A stretch of 64,000 bases of DNA from Ulva prolifera (Eukaryota > Chlorophyta > Ulvophyceae > Ulvales > Ulvaceae): the NCBI GenBank assembly GCA_023078555.1, contig CM041198.1:10979874-11043873 (forward strand), in the 5' to 3' direction. Positions 11,016 through 24,065 of this stretch are shown here, one piece after another (positions within the stretch are counted from its first letter, which is position 1; the number at the start of each line of letters is the position of its first letter). The notes beneath the pieces are model-generated. The model ran no database searches and was not told the origin of the DNA. It saw nothing but the letters and a program-made list of their open reading frames with translations. A program made the position numbers and the translations under genes.

Positions 11016-14000
11016 TGAGCGTTCCTGCTTTTCTTGCGCATTTGTCTTTTCACCAGTCAACGTGGGTCCTGAAGCGCATGCAAGCGAACGCTGAGTTTTA
11101 TGGTGATTTGCATCTGAAAGTTGATTCCGAGCCAATGGGGAATCGTTGTCATGGCTGCAGAATTGGCAAAGCGCCTGCGGGCAATTTCTCTGCCAATGAT
11201 CGTGCGCTCATGGGCCAGGCCAAGTTTCCTGGCGAGCAACTGCATGCCGACCTACCTGGTCCTGTCTCTCCAGTAGGAATTGGTGGTGTGAAATATGTTT
11301 TGTTTGTGATGTGTGCCTTTACCCGTTATACTTTCGTGGTCGGTCTGCGCAAGAAGAGTGAGGCTGCGGCCATGATCTCTTATATTATTGAACGCATTCG
11401 GGTGAATGTGGTGAAGCCAGGTGAACCGGGTGTGCGCATCCTACACACCGACAAAGGAGGAGAGTTCATGGTCGCGGCCTTAAAACTCTACCTCCAGCGT
11501 CGTGGCATCACTCACCGCTTGGCCCCCACAGCCGCTCATCGCTGTAACGGCATGATCGAGAGGAGGATCGGAGTGGCTGTTGAGTCACTCCGTGATGTGC
11601 TGCTCGCGAGCGGCCTGCCTCTGTTCCTGTGGATCGAATGCCTCGCCAGTGTTGTCCATGGCCACAATCTCACGCCGTCGTCGGCATTGTACCATGACAA
11701 ATTGGCGGGCATCCTCAAGGGCCTGAAAGGTCAGCATGCTGTCAACGCATCTGCGGATGTTGACGAAGCTGAGAAAAGCCTGGGGAAGGGAAAGCGCATG
11801 AAAAAGGCCGAGCGCGATAAGTTGAGGGATGAGGAAAAACGCAAGTACAAGTTGCTTGCGACGACAGAGTTAGACGAGTTTTTAGTGCGGTCTTGTGATA
11901 AGGATATCATTCCTTATATGTCTTTTTTCAGAGACACCTCCGTTGAGGTGTTCCAAGATCTGCTGCGGCAGCAGCGTCCGTGGGGGGTTGAGGTGTATGC
12001 ATACCCTAGGGATGACAAGCTGCGGAAGTTGTCCCACAGGGGTGTCCTTGCATACTGGGTCGGGGCTGGGCTGGGCCCCAGCATGCAGCGTGTGTACGCC
12101 CAGGATGTTCCTGGGGGTAGGGTTTTTGTTGTGCGCCAGGTCATGTGCACTGCGGATCAGATGGTCCGCCACGTACGAAAGTACGATGCGTCCGCCGTTG
12201 TGGACAAGAGGGAACCTGAGGAGTTTGCGAACTCCTATACGGTTGCCTTCGAGGGGGACGATGAGGGTGAGCGTGTGACTGACGCTGATGTCCCTCCTTT
12301 CGCGGCAGAACACACGTATGACGGGGGAGTGTTGCGCCGTCTGCGTGACCAGCTTCACACCCCCCCAGGTCATGGTAGGGTCTCTGTCATGGAAATGACA
12401 TTCCGGCAGGACAACCCTGAGCCTAGTCCGGCTGTGTACTCTCCGCGATTTGGAGCTGGCTCCTCTGCGGAGATCGTCCTGCGTGACCCTTCTCGGGCCA
12501 CACCGGAAATGGCCAGATCAGCTTTGCATCGCACGCGTGCGACATCCAGAGCTGCTGCTCACCCTGACGTCCCTGTCCCCCCTCGTGTGCGCGGCGAAGT
12601 GCATCACCCTGTCGCCACGCCCTCCCGCACTGCGCAGTATGTCGTCACGCGCAATGCTGTGTTGCACGACCCTGGTGTAGAAGCTGCGTTCCCTGTTCAA
12701 GTGTCTGTCAGTGCGTCTGATGATGACATGGATGAGGACGACGACAGTCCTGGCATCTATGACGACGATGATGAACAGCGCATGGACTACACCGTCTCAG
12801 ATGATGAACGGGCTGCGGCCCATCAGAATCTGGAGGCTCAGCGGGTCCGTTCCGGGAGTAATTCGGCAGCGGCCTCAGCATCTGGCGCGGGGGCAGTTGC
12901 TCAGCCCCATGCGAGGAGCCGAGGCGCCGAGGCCCTTCTGGGAGGATGAGCCAGATGAGGTGAAGACCGGGTCCGAATTAGGGGGAGAGGATGCGGACCC
13001 CTCAGCCGCAGTCGGGGTTGATTTGCCTGACGAGGTGAGGGCCATTCCAGCTGCCTTACCTCGTATTAAAATCAATCCCCTTGTACGCAGACGCCTTGTT
13101 CCATTGGCTGCGGATGTAGCAGCTGTACAAATGCATGAGCCTGCGGGCTCTGACATTGCTAGTAGTGAGACAGTTGTAGCTGCTATTGATATTTCAGCTT
13201 GCGATCAGGACACATCAGCCGCGGCTGACTGTGGAGTGTCCTGTGCAGGCCTGAAGCCTCAGCATGTGGAGTCTGGTGAGCAGCAGAATGCTCAGCGTCG
13301 TGGGTCGCGCAGAGCAGCTGCCGCCAGGAAGCAGAAGCCCTCCGACCCTGATATGCCTTCTTTGAAGGAAGCACTCGCGAGTGCTGACAGGGATGCATGG
13401 CTGCGTGCCATGCAGGAGGAGGTAGATGCACTAGGTGAGCACGGAACCTTCGGGTTGTGCTATCTGCCTACGGGCAAACGGGCTATCTCGGGCAAATGGG
13501 TGCTTAAGATTTAGCGTGGGTCTGCGGGGGAGATTCAGCGCTATAAGGCACGTTATGTAGCGCGTGGTTTTTCTCAGGTAGAAGGAATTGACTTCTTTGA
13601 GACTTGGTCTCCTGTTGGTAGTTATGCGACACTGCGTGTGTTGCTGTCAGTTGCTGCTCAGGAAGATTTAGAGATCAGGCATATAGACATTCAGTGCGCT
13701 TTTCTGAATGGTGAGTTAGAAGAAGAAGTGTTCGTTGAACAGCCCCCGTTCTTCACTGACGGGACAGCACATGTGTGGAGATTGCATAAAACCTTGTATG
13801 GCCTGAAGCAAGCTGCTCGCGAGTGGCATAAAGCTTTAATAAAGGTCTTAGCTGAGATGGGATTTGTGTGCGCACAAAGTGATCCCGGACTGTATGTCAG
13901 AACATCCGGTCGCTGTTTTATTTTCTTGTGGGTCAATGACTTGTTCATTTTTAGCAGCTCTGCGGGACTGCAAGAACTTGTCAACGTCATTCTCACGAAA

Positions 14001-14897
14001 TTCGAAGGCAGAGACCTGGGTGAACTTGCATGGGCACTTGGCACAGAGATCATGCGTGATCGCAAGGCCAAAACAATCATCATGACACAACGAAACAAAA
14101 TTCACAACTTGTTTGAAAAGTACAGTATGTCTGACTGTCGCAAGTCTCCCACTCCCTTAGTGCCGCGGCAACAACTAAGGAGTGCGAAAGAGCATCCTGA
14201 CCTGGAAAAAGCCAGTGCTGCTGAGTATTCCAGGTTCATGAGTGCTGTAGGAAGTATCCAGTATATTGCAGGAGTGACACGACCTGACCTGAGCTATGTG
14301 GCACATGTCCTGGCCCGGCACATGTCTAGTAGTCTGAAGGAACATTGGTCTGCCGTGCAACATGTTCTGAGATACCTGCAGTCCACAAAGAATTTAGGAA
14401 TAAAATTTATAGGCTCTGAGGGACACGGGTGTTTACTAGAGGCTTTCTCAGATGCAGATTTTGCGAATTCTGCTGATCTGAAAAGTGTGTCTGGTATGAT
14501 TATTCGAGTGTATGGGAATTCTATTCTCTGGCGCTCGAAAAAGCAGAGTATAGTGGCTGGGGATACAACGGAGGCTGAGCTCATCGCGATGAGTGCAACA
14601 GCCAACGAGTTGATGTGGGTGAAGCAATTGCTTCTCGATTTGAAACTCGTCCCGCATAAGCCGACTCTGTGGGGTGACAATAAGAGTGCCAATATCTTGG
14701 CTGTGAATGCTGTGTCCACTGACAGATCCAAGCACATTCGTGTGCGGCACTTGCGAGTGCGGGAATATGTCCAGATGGATGAACTTAAGGTAGCATGGGT
14801 AGGCACTGTTGATCAGTTAGCGGATGTGTTTACAAAAGTGCTGCCCGGACCTGCCTTGCTAGAGGTTCGTAATAAACTCCAGCTAGTGGAGACGTAG
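11015..14897 (+). pseudogene. Copia A pol (integrase, reverse transcriptase, RNase H), disrupted
   Basis: Order seen: GAG-pre-integrase segment (CHGCRIGK), integrase core with D in LHADLPGPV, D in LHTDKGGEF and E in NGMIERRIG, a variable acidic linker, RT (LYGLKQAAREWHKAL) and RNase H (TTEAELIAMSATANE, GDNKSANIL). Damage: the 5' part is missing, an extra A near 12909 shifts the frame, and AAG has become TAG near 13512. The RT catalytic motif reads LWVNDLFIF where the sister copies have LWVDDLFIF, so a catalytic Asp is lost. The element cannot move by itself. Confidence 0.85.
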
Positions 14898-14914
14898 CAG
14901 GGTTTATGGGGGAG

Positions 14915-15263
14915 TGTCACAATGCATGAGCCTGCGGGCAGCAGTGTGGTGACAGGTGCACCCATGCACGGACGATCCGCGGATCCAGTGCAGGGGTAAG
15001 CCGCCAGCCGAGATTGTCTCGATGTAGTGAGAGAGATCCCGCGAGGGTTTCCCGCCGTAACCTTGTGTGTTCAGTGTGCATATAAGCATGTGCACACTGA
15101 GATCTGTAACCATTCTCTTCACTGTTTCACGGTACTAGTTGTATCTTGTCTCCCCTCAGCATCTCTCCGGATCTACCTCTGTGCGCAGCAGGTATGAGAT
15201 GCTGGCCTCCTGACTTGACATAAGACTGCGCGTCTGACCTGACGAAGGATAGACTTTCTGACA
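14915..15263 (+). repeat. LTR between copia bodies A and B
   Basis: 349 bp, from TGTCACAATG to TTCTGACA, with TGTCA/TGACA ends. A TATA-like CATATAAG lies near 15080. It is preceded by a polypurine tract (14901-14914). Body B starts on the very next base. Confidence 0.85.
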
Positions 15264-18200
15264 GCTGCCAATACAGCTGCGGATGTACAGCAGGCTGAGC
15301 GGGCTAATAAGCGCATGAAAAAGGCCGAACGCGATAAGTTGCGTGAGGAGGAGAAGCGCAAGTGGGAGCTGCTCACTATGACAGAACTGGACGAGTTCTT
15401 GACCAGGTCTTGTGACAGGGATATTATTCCCTACATGGCTTTTTTCAGAGACATCTCCGTTGAGGTGTTCCATGATTTGGTGAAGCAGCAGCGCCCATGG
15501 GGGGTTGAGGTGTATGCGTACCCTAGGGATGATCACTTGCGGAAGTTGTCCGCACGGGGTATGGTCGCATACTGGGTCGGTGCTGGGCTGGGGCCCAGCA
15601 TGCAGCGTGTGTACGCCCAGGATGTTCCTGGGGGTAGGGTTGTGGTGGTGCGGCAGATCATGTGCACCACGGATCAGATGATCCGACACGTACGTAAGTA
15701 CGATGCGTCCGCTGTTGTGGACAAGAGAAAACCTGCAGAGTTTGCGAACTCCCTACAGGTTGTCTTTGAGGGTGATGACGAGGGTGTCCGCGTGACTGAG
15801 AGTGATGTCCCCTCGTTCGTCACTGATTCCACGCATGATGGGGGAGTGCTGCGACGTCTGCGTGAATTTTCGCACGCCCCCCCCCGGTCATGGTAGGGTC
15901 CCTGTCATGGACATGACGTTCAGACTGGACTCACTGCCTGATGAGGCAGTGTACTCTCCTCGTTTCGGCGCAGGCTCCTCTGCTGAGGTGCTCCGGCGTG
16001 ACCCTGCGCGGGACACACCGGAGGTGGCCACGCACACCATGCATCGCACGCGTGCGATCGCTCGTGCAGCTGCCCACCCTGACATTGAAGTCCTCCCTCG
16101 GGTCCCAGGCCAGGCACGCCTATCAGGGGCCCCTCCAGCACGCACTGTCGAGTAGGTGGCGACTCGCAATGCTCAGCTCCATGACCCTGGCATCGAAGCT
16201 GCATTTGTCCTGCCCATGCCTCCGCCGTCGTCTGATGATCCGATGGACGAAGATGATGATGAAGATGGCCCTGGCATCTACAGTGAGGACGATGCAGATG
16301 AGATGGAGAAGTACATCATTAGCAATGATGAACGGGCTGCGGCTCATCAGAATCGCGAGGCTCAGCGGGTCCGATCAGGGATTAATTCGGCTGCGGCCTC
16401 AGCATCCGCGGGAGCAGTAGCTACGCCCCTGCGAGGGGCTGAGGGGCTGAGACCTTCCTGGGAGGATGAACCAGACGAAGTTGAGATGGAGTCCGCATCC
16501 GAATTAGGGGGAGAGATCCAGGCTGCCCCCTCTGCCGCTGTTGGGGTTGATTTGCCTGATGAGGTAAGAGCCATTCCAGCTGCTCTTCCCCGCATTAAAA
16601 TCAATCCTCTTGTACGTAGACGCCTTGTTCCTTTGGCTGTGGATGTAGCTGCTGTGCATGAGCCCGCGGGCTCTGATCTTGCTAGTAGTGAAACAGTAGT
16701 AGCTGACATCAAGTCTCCAGGCTGCAATCAGGACACATCAGCCGCGGCTGACTGTGGAGTGTCCGGTGCAGGCCTGAAGCATCAGCATGGGGAGTCTGGT
16801 GAGCAGCAGAGTGCTCAGCGTCGTGGGTCGCGCAGAGCAGCTGCCGCCAGGAAGCAGAAGCCTTCCGACCCTGATCTGCCTTCTATGAAGGAAGGACTTG
16901 CGGGTCCAGACAGGGATGCTTGGCTGCGTGCTATGCAGGAGGAGGTGGAAGCACTGGGTGAGCACGGGACATTTATGTTGTGCTATCTGCCTGCGGGTAA
17001 GAAAGCTATCTCGGGCAAGTGGGTGTTCAAGATCAAGCGCGGACCCGCTGGTGAGATTCAGCGTTACAAGGCACGATATGTAGCTCGTGGTTTTTCTCAG
17101 GTAGAAGGAGTTGATTTCTTTGAGACCTGGTCCCCTGTCGGTAGTTACGCGACACTGCGTGTGTTGCTGTCTATTGCTGCTCAGGAGGATTTGGAGATTA
17201 GGCATATAGACATACAATGTGCTTTTCTTAACGGTGACCTGGAGGAAGAGGTTTTCGTTGAACAGCCCCCGTACTTCACAGACGGGACAGCACGTGTATG
17301 GAAATTACATAAAACACTGTATGGCCTGAAGCAAGCCGCTCGCGAGTGGCATAAAGCTTTAGTAAAGGTCTTGGCTGAACTGGGATTTGTGTGCGCACAA
17401 AGTGATCCTGGACTGTATGTCAGAAAAACCGGTCGATGTTTTGTTTTTCTGTGGGTAGATGACTTATTCATTTTCAGTTGCTCCGCGGGGCTGCAGGAAA
17501 TGATCAGTGTCATTCTCACAAAATTCGAAGGAAGAGACCTAGGTGACCTGTCTTGGGCACTTGGCACTGAGATCACGCGTGATCGAAAGGCCAAAACAAT
17601 CACAATGACACAACGTACCAAAATCCAGAATCTGCTGGACAAGTACAGTATGTCTGACTGTCGTAAATCTCCCACTCCCTTAGTGCCGCGGCAACAGCTA
17701 AGGAGTGTGAAAGAGCATCCTGACCTGGAGAAAGCCAGTGCTGCTGAGCATTCCAGGTTCATGAGTGCTGTAGGGAGCATCCAGTATATTGCAGGATTGA
17801 CACGACCTGACCTGAGCTATGTGGCACATGCCCTGGCCCGGCACATGTCTAGTAGTCTGAAGGAACATTGGTCTGCCGTGCAACATGTTCTGAGATACCT
17901 GCAGTCCACAAAGAATTTAGGAATAAAATCTATAGGCTCTAAGGGACATGGGTGCCTACTAGAGGCGTTTTCAGATGCAGACTTTGCGAATTCTGCAGAT
18001 CTGAAGAGTGTGTCTGGTATGATTGTTCGGGTGTATGGGAACTGTGTTCTCTGGCGTTCGAAGAAGCAGAGTATAGTGGCTGGGGATACAACAGAGGCTG
18101 AGCTCATTGCGATGAGTGCAACAGCCAACGAGCTCATGTGGATGAAGCAGTTGCTTCTCGATGTGAAACTTGTCCCACGTAAGCCAACTCTGTGGGGTGA

Positions 18201-18420
18201 TAATAAGAGTGCCAATATTTTGGCCGTGAACGCTGTTTCCACTGACAGATCCAAGCACATTCGTGTGCGGCACTTGCGAGTGCGGGAATATGTCCAGATG
18301 GATGCACTTAAGGTAGCATGGGTTGGCACTGTTGATCAGTTGGCGGATGTGTCTACCAAAGTGCTGCCCGGACCTGCCTTGCAGGAAGTTCGTAATAAAC
18401 TCCAGCTAGTGGAGACTTAG
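15264..18420 (+). pseudogene. Copia body B pol, integrase deleted, disrupted
   Basis: Begins directly at the LTR end within the post-integrase linker (ADVQQAERANKRMKKAERDK), so gag, protease and integrase are absent. RT (LWVDDLFIF intact) and RNase H follow in a long open stretch 16156-18420. Damage: a C-run near 15874-15886 shifts the frame, and a TAG lies at about 16153. The protein is closely similar to A, D and F. A purine tract (TTTATGGGGGAG) precedes the LTR at 18438. Confidence 0.85.
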
Positions 18421-18437
18421 CAGGGTTTATGGGGGAG

Positions 18438-18786
18438 TGTCACAATGCATGCGCCTGCGGGCAGCAGTGTGGTGACAGGTGCACCCATGCACGAATGATC
18501 CGCGGATCATGTGTAGGAGTAAGCCGCCAGCGGGATTGTCCCGGAGTAGTGAGGGAGATCCTGCGAGGATCTCCCGCCGTAATTTTGACTATTCAGTGTG
18601 CATATATGGCTGTACACACGGAGAGCTGTAACCATTCTTCGCACTGTTTCGCGGTACTAGCAGTATCCTGTCTCTCCCTCAGCATCTCTCTGGTTCTACC
18701 TCTGTGCGCAGCAGGTATGAGATGCTGGCCTCCTGACTTGACATAAGACTGCGTGTCTGACCTGACGAAGGATAGCCTTTCTGACA
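18438..18786 (+). repeat. LTR between copia bodies B and C
   Basis: 349 bp, TGTCACAATG to TTTCTGACA. It belongs to the second LTR subtype (with GTCCCGGAGTAGTGAGGGAG), as do the copies at 41022, 45021 and 54157. The next base begins a body of a different copia family. Confidence 0.85.
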
Positions 18787-21762
18787 AGATCATTGAATCT
18801 TGAACGATTCAAACTGCTTGTAGAGCAGATGCGCCCATGGGGTTTGCCAGTGTATTTCTATCAGAATGGTCAGCATCTACGCAGACTAGACGCTAGGGGA
18901 GCAAACGCTGTGTGGGTAGGTCCGGGTCAAGGCCCACACATGAATAGGGTTTACCAATCCGTACCGGGGGGCGGCAAAGTGATTGAAGTGCGGCAGATGG
19001 TGTATAGCGCTGCGATGTTGCGTGAGTACATCAAGAAATTCGATAGCGTGGAGAAAGGGCTCATGCCGTCAGCGACTAGGAGTGTTGTTGAGAAACTAAA
19101 ATTCCAGCCCAAGATGGCGGAAAAGGTGTACGCGCCCCCGTTGTCAGATGTCGATGCGGTCGCTGCTCGCAAGCAATACATGCAAGTGCACGGCGCTGCT
19201 GAGTATGATTTTGACGGGATGGCCATAGGCAAGAATCTTGTTGACCTGCATGATTCGGAGTACATCGACGATAGCCTGGCCGCAGAGTTTGAGCATGTAG
19301 TTCCGGAGCTGGGGGATGACCTCGGTTCAGGGGAGCTACAGCGGAAGACTAGACAGACAACTCCAGAGGTGGTGGAGAACGTCCATGCGGTAGTGCGTAG
19401 TCAGGAGCTACGCCAAGGTGCTGCTGATTTGCACCTCCAGCCAGGTTAGAACATCGAGCGCGTCAACAATCACTCCAACGTCGACCGCTTTCGGGAGCTT
19501 GAGCACTCCAACATCGACATGTCGCCATCGGCCGCACACAACAGCCAGAGGGCGAAGAGCTTCACATCTCCGGGGAGATCTCTCGCCGGCGACTCTGGCA
19601 GAGTAGATGAGGTGAGTGTCCGCGACATGGAGATACAACATCAACCCAGCTCTGCCGCGGCGGGATCAGCTGGCCCGCCGCGAGGGGCCATGGGAGATAT
19701 TGGGGGACCCGTCCCCAGGGCTTCAGGTGAACGGGCTACGGCTCGCAGCTTGGAGCATGGGATGGGCTACATGCGCGAGCATCTGGGTGGATTTATCTCC
19801 AGGGGAGAGGTAAGTCCGGCCCCAAACTCACCTGTCGCTGGGGAGTCTATGCATCCCGCTATAGAAGTTAGTTTTGATTTGCATGACACTGCTGCTGATG
19901 CCCAAGGGCAGGAAGCGCAGTCGGCCCCAGTTAGACGCAAATGGAACCCGCTTGTACGCAAGCGCTTGATTCCACATGCAGATGTTGCTGTCGTAGAAGC
20001 TAGTGTTGATATAGAGCATAGCACAGTGAGTGAGCAGACAGTAGCACCAAAGGTAGCCGACAGATCAGGCATGTTGGCTACGGCTGACAGTGCAGTGACT
20101 GGTGCAGAGGTGACCGAGCATGGGGAGCTTGATGGCGGTAAGTCAGCCCAGCGACGTTCATCCCGATGGGTTGCAGCCATTAAGAAGAGGAAGCCTTTTG
20201 ATCCTGATAGCCCGCCTTGGAAACAGGCCTTAGCTGGAGAAGATGCCGAGAAGTGGCATGGTGCTATGAAGGAGGAGGTGACTTCGTTGAGTGAGCACGG
20301 AACTTATGAGCTCGTTGAGCTGCCAGCAGGGGCCAAGGCCATTTCTGGTAAGTGGGTCTATAAGATAAAGAGGGGACCCACAGGGGAGATCCAGCGTTAC
20401 AAGGCGCGGTATGTAGCCAGGGGTTTCACCCAAGAAGAGGGAATTGATTTCTTTGAAACGTGGGCTCCAGTAGGAAGCTATGCTACTTTTCGTGCATTGC
20501 TTTCGATCGTTGCAGTAGAGGACTTAGAAATGAAGCATGTCGATATCCAGTGTGCCTTTCTGAATGGGGTAATGAATGAGACTGTCTACGTTGAACAGCC
20601 TCCTATCCTGAATGACGGTACAAATCGAGTGTGGAAATTGCTTAAGACTTTGTATGGATTGAAGCAGGCTGCACGTGAATGGCACAAGGCCCTTGCACGT
20701 TTGCTAGGTGAAATGGGTTTTGTGAGATCACATTCAGACCCAGCACTGTATGTTAGAAAAACTGGTAGGTGTTTCATATTTCTGTGGGTTGATGATCTTT
20801 TTATCTTTGGACGGTCTACGGGCCTGAAGGAGTTGATCGATCAGATTCTCAAAGCATTTGAAGGTAGAGACCTTGGTGACTTGTCGTGGGCACTAGGTGC
20901 CTCAATCACCAGGGATAGGAAGCAAAAGATCATCTCTCTATCTCAGCAGCAGAAAGTAGTGAACCTGCTTGAGAAATTCAGCATGGCAGATTGCAGACCT
21001 AGTCCGACTCCGCTGGTGCCAAGGCAACAGTTGAGGAGTGCTAAGGATCATCCCGAACTTGAGGTAGCAGACCAGGTTGAGCACGCTAGATCCATGAGTG
21101 CTGTAGGAGGCATCCAATATATTGCTGTAGTTACGCGGCCTGATATTTCTTATGCCTGCAATGTTTTGGCCAAACATATGGGGTGTAGTTTAAAGGAGCA
21201 TTGGCCAGCGGTGCAACATATACTGAGATACCTGCAGTCCACGAAGGAACTAGGTCTAGTGTTTGAGGGCTCATCAAAGAGCTGTTTGCTGGAAGGCTAT
21301 TCGGATGCTGATTTCGCGAATGACAAAGGCCTAAAAAGTGTGAGTGGCCTAGTCCTAAGGGTCTATGGCAACACAGTATTTTGGAGGTCGAAGCGACAGC
21401 CTATCACGGCTGGTGATACAACTGAGGCTGAGCTGATCGCTATGAGTAGTGCAGCAAACGAGTTGATGTGGGCTAAACATTTGTTGTTAGACCTGCATCT
21501 TCGTCCAGAAAAACCTGTGCTTTGGGGAGACAATAAAAGTGCGAATATCCTAGCCAACAACCCAATCTCTAGTGATAGGTCTAAACACATTCGAGTGCGG
21601 CACCTAAGGGTCCGTGAATTTGTAGAGGCAGACGAGATTCAAGTGCAATGGGTAGGGACCAAAGACCAGCTTGCTGATGTCTTTACGAAGGTGTTACCAG
21701 GTCCTGCATTGAAGGATGTTCGGAAGAGACTTCATCTGATGCCAGTCCAGATTAGTCTCTAG
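18787..21762 (+). pseudogene. Copia body C (second family) pol, 5'-truncated
   Basis: A second copia lineage, related but clearly diverged from A/B/D/F. The body starts in the linker (RPWGLPVYFYQNGQHLRRL). One stop at 19449 separates a 218-codon stretch from a 747-codon open frame. That frame holds RT (LKTLYGLKQAAREWHKAL, LWVDDLFIFGRS) and RNase H (EGYSDADFANDKGLKS, GDNKSANILANNP). Gag, protease and integrase are missing. It ends just before a purine tract (AGGGGAG) and its own LTR type at 21768. Its left border is an LTR of the other family, so the unit is chimeric. Confidence 0.85.
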
Positions 21763-21767
21763 GGGAG

Positions 21768-22161
21768 TGTCATAAATGAGGTCCATCCTGGGACACAATG
21801 CATGACGTGCAAGTACGCACATGAGTGTGGTGGCCACGGGCCCAACTCCTGTTATGTTAGGACATATGCATAATCATATGCATGAGCGTAATCCAGCACA
21901 ATCCATGTGAGGATTGTGTGCGGTCACTGTGATTATGACCGCTGTAGACTTGACTGATCGGTGGCATATAGTCATGTGCCTCCAAGTCTACTGTAACCAT
22001 TCTCTTACAGTCTTACGTGGTTCCTGTATTGCCTCACTGCATTACAGTACATCCCTTGATCTGTGCATTGCCGACGTACGACCTGAGTGCTCCACAGGTA
22101 ACGGCTCTGCAGCCCACTAGCTAGCTTGATGAATGCTGCGCATAGGTCCTTGCTTATAACA
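21768..22161 (+). repeat. C-family 3' LTR
   Basis: 394 bp from TGTCATAAATGAGG to GCTTATAACA, with near-inverted ends. Closely matches 28958-29341. The next base belongs to opposed element D. Confidence 0.8.
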
Positions 22162-22877
22162 CATAAAAGTCCCGTGCTCACCCACTGCTTCCACCTCCTC
22201 TTGCATGGCACGCAGCCAAGCATCCCTGTCTGGACCCGCAAGTCCTTCCTTCATAGAAGGCAGATCAGGGTCGAAAGGCTTCTGCTTCCTGGCGTCAGCT
22301 GCCCTGCGCGACCCACGACGCTGAGCACTTTGTTGCTCACCTGACTCCACATGCTGATGCTTCAGGCCTGCACAGGACACTACACAGTCAGCCGCGGCTG
22401 ATGTGTCCTGATTGCAGCCCGGAGCTTCAATAGTAGCTACAAATGTTTCACTACTAGCAATGTCAGAGCCCGCAGGCTCATACATATGTACAGCTGCTAC
22501 ATTCGCAGCCAATGGAACAAGGCGTCTGCGTACAACAGGATTGATTATAATACGAGGTAAGGCAGCTGGAATGGCCCTCACCTCATCAGGCAAATCAACC
22601 CCGACAGCGGCTGAGGGGTCCGGGACCTCTCCCCCTAATTTGGACCCGGTCTCTACCTCATCAGGCTCAACCTCCCAGAAGGGCCTCGGCGCCTCACCTC
22701 CTCGCAGTGGCTGAGCAAGTGCTCCCGCGTTGGACGCTGAGGCCGTGGCCAAACTTCTCCCGGAACGGACACGCTGAGCCTCCAGATTCTGATGGGTCGC
22801 AGCCTCCTCATCATCCGTCATGGTGTAGTGCATCCTCTGTTCATCGTCGTCATCGTAAATGCCGGGACTGTCGGCAT

Positions 22878-24065
22878 CAGTGCTCTACAAACCGCCGGTT
22901 TTCCCGCTGAAATAGACGTTTTTCCTGAAAATGCCGCCAAGATTTTGAAAAGTCGACGGTTTACGCCGCTGAAACTGGGCTGTTACAGCAAATGCCAGCG
23001 TGCGCAGCCCGCTGTGTCTCGGGCGTCTGAGCGGTCTTGCCCGCTGAAATGTGCGACGTGCGAGCGCAGCGGGCGGGATGTGTTCACATTGATAATGCTG
23101 CGAGCACACGAGCGAGCGAAGCGAGCGATCTTGACGAGCAGCTGCACCTAGGTGCACAGTGTCCTCAGGTGCACTTTCCGAGACGTCACTGGATGCTTTG
23201 CTCCGTAACCGCAACACGCTGGCTCTGTATCGCTACATAATGTTGCGAAGCACAGCTCAAAGTGCCAATAGACGCTGTGTGCACCTGTCGCTTTGAGATA
23301 TGCTTAGTCGGTTCGGTTTCAAGGGGTCAGCCCCCAGAAAGCGCGCTCGTGATGAGGTTGCTAGCACGTCCGGCACGATCGTTCGAACCAGGCTGCGAGA
23401 AGTCAGCTAGGCGGTGATCATACGACCGCTGATGTTATTGACGCATGTGGCCACCCTTGACTCTCAAATACGTGTGAAACAAGCTATCACATTCGAAGAC
23501 TTTCGCGAGCAGCATTTTGATCCCAACAGGCCCACAGATGATAATGAGGGTGCACTCACCATGATAGAAATGTATGCGAAATTTGTGAAAGATTCAAATT
23601 GTGGCCTTCTCGTCCGTAAGCTTGCTGAGGCAGTAGCCATGCAGCCTGATGAGGCGTGGGACGCTATTTTGTCTGATGTGCTTCCAGGTACTGAAGGTGG
23701 TGAGGAGGTAAGTTATAGTGACAATGATGATGAGCAGGACATTGAGCGTGATGAGTTAGAGCGCGTGCTGACCTCTGGTATGCAAGAGGGCGACTGAACG
23801 AGTATGTTGCTGTTGTTGCCCACACAAACACGCCTTGGAGGTAAATGTATATGAATGCAAAGGATTTTCCTCACTACCATACTTCAGCAGACATATATGA
23901 TTGCGAGCGCAGCGAGCCCGAAATGTTTTTGGCATCCCTCCAGAAAAAAACAATTACGGCGGGATAGCCCTCCGAAATTTCAGCATACCAGCGGTGCTTG
24001 CCCTCTGAAACATGGAAAAACTCAGCGGGAATCCCTCCATAAAATACGGGGGTTGTAGAGCACTG
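22878..24065 (+). mobile_element. hAT-like DNA transposon (1188 bp), probably non-autonomous
   Basis: It has 13-bp perfect terminal inverted repeats, CAGTGCTCTACAA at 22878 and its complement ending at 24065. The flanks carry an 8-bp target duplication, GTCGGCAT (22870-22877 and 24066-24073). Removing the insert restores the reading frame of the copia linker (DKDDAD-SPGIYDDDDE), which agrees with paralogues A and F. Eight-base duplications and CAGnG ends are hallmarks of hAT elements. GCTGAAA/CTCTGAAA-like motifs recur near both ends and could be transposase sites. The unit is too short for a full transposase. Confidence 0.85.
23301..23797 (+). CDS. Hypothetical coding remnant within the hAT-like element
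   Basis: Two open stretches. One at 23301-23411 begins MLSRFGFKGSAPRKRARDEV (37 codons, basic). The other at 23414-23797 includes FEDFREQHFDPNRPTDDNEG and an acidic C-terminus. They may be exons of one small protein or what is left of a transposase N-terminus. No hAT catalytic or dimerisation motif is visible, so function is not assigned. Confidence 0.35.

Larger units (their letters stand above)
10749..15263 (+). mobile_element. Copia element A, 5'-deleted, with flanking LTRs
   Basis: A Ty1/copia retrotransposon. It runs from a truncated 5' LTR (10749-11015) directly into the integrase region, so gag, protease and the start of pol are deleted. The join at ACCTCT/CTCTTGAG shows short microhomology. 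The 3' LTR (14915-15263) begins after the purine tract ending TTTATGGGGGAG and ends TTTCTGACA. That LTR is at once the 3' end of A and the left border of body B. Bases flanking the outer ends are GGTGC and GCTGC, an imperfect match to a 5-bp duplication. Confidence 0.85.

Noticed and set aside
11536-14806. Minus-strand frames opposite copia A pol (and the matching ones opposite B, C and F)
   Set aside because: Shadows of the RT, RNase H and integrase codons; they recur identically opposite every copy.
10749-21767. One giant copia-like or Ty3-like polyprotein region
   Set aside because: Internal LTRs, repeated RT/RNase H modules and a family switch at 18786 show three separate bodies.
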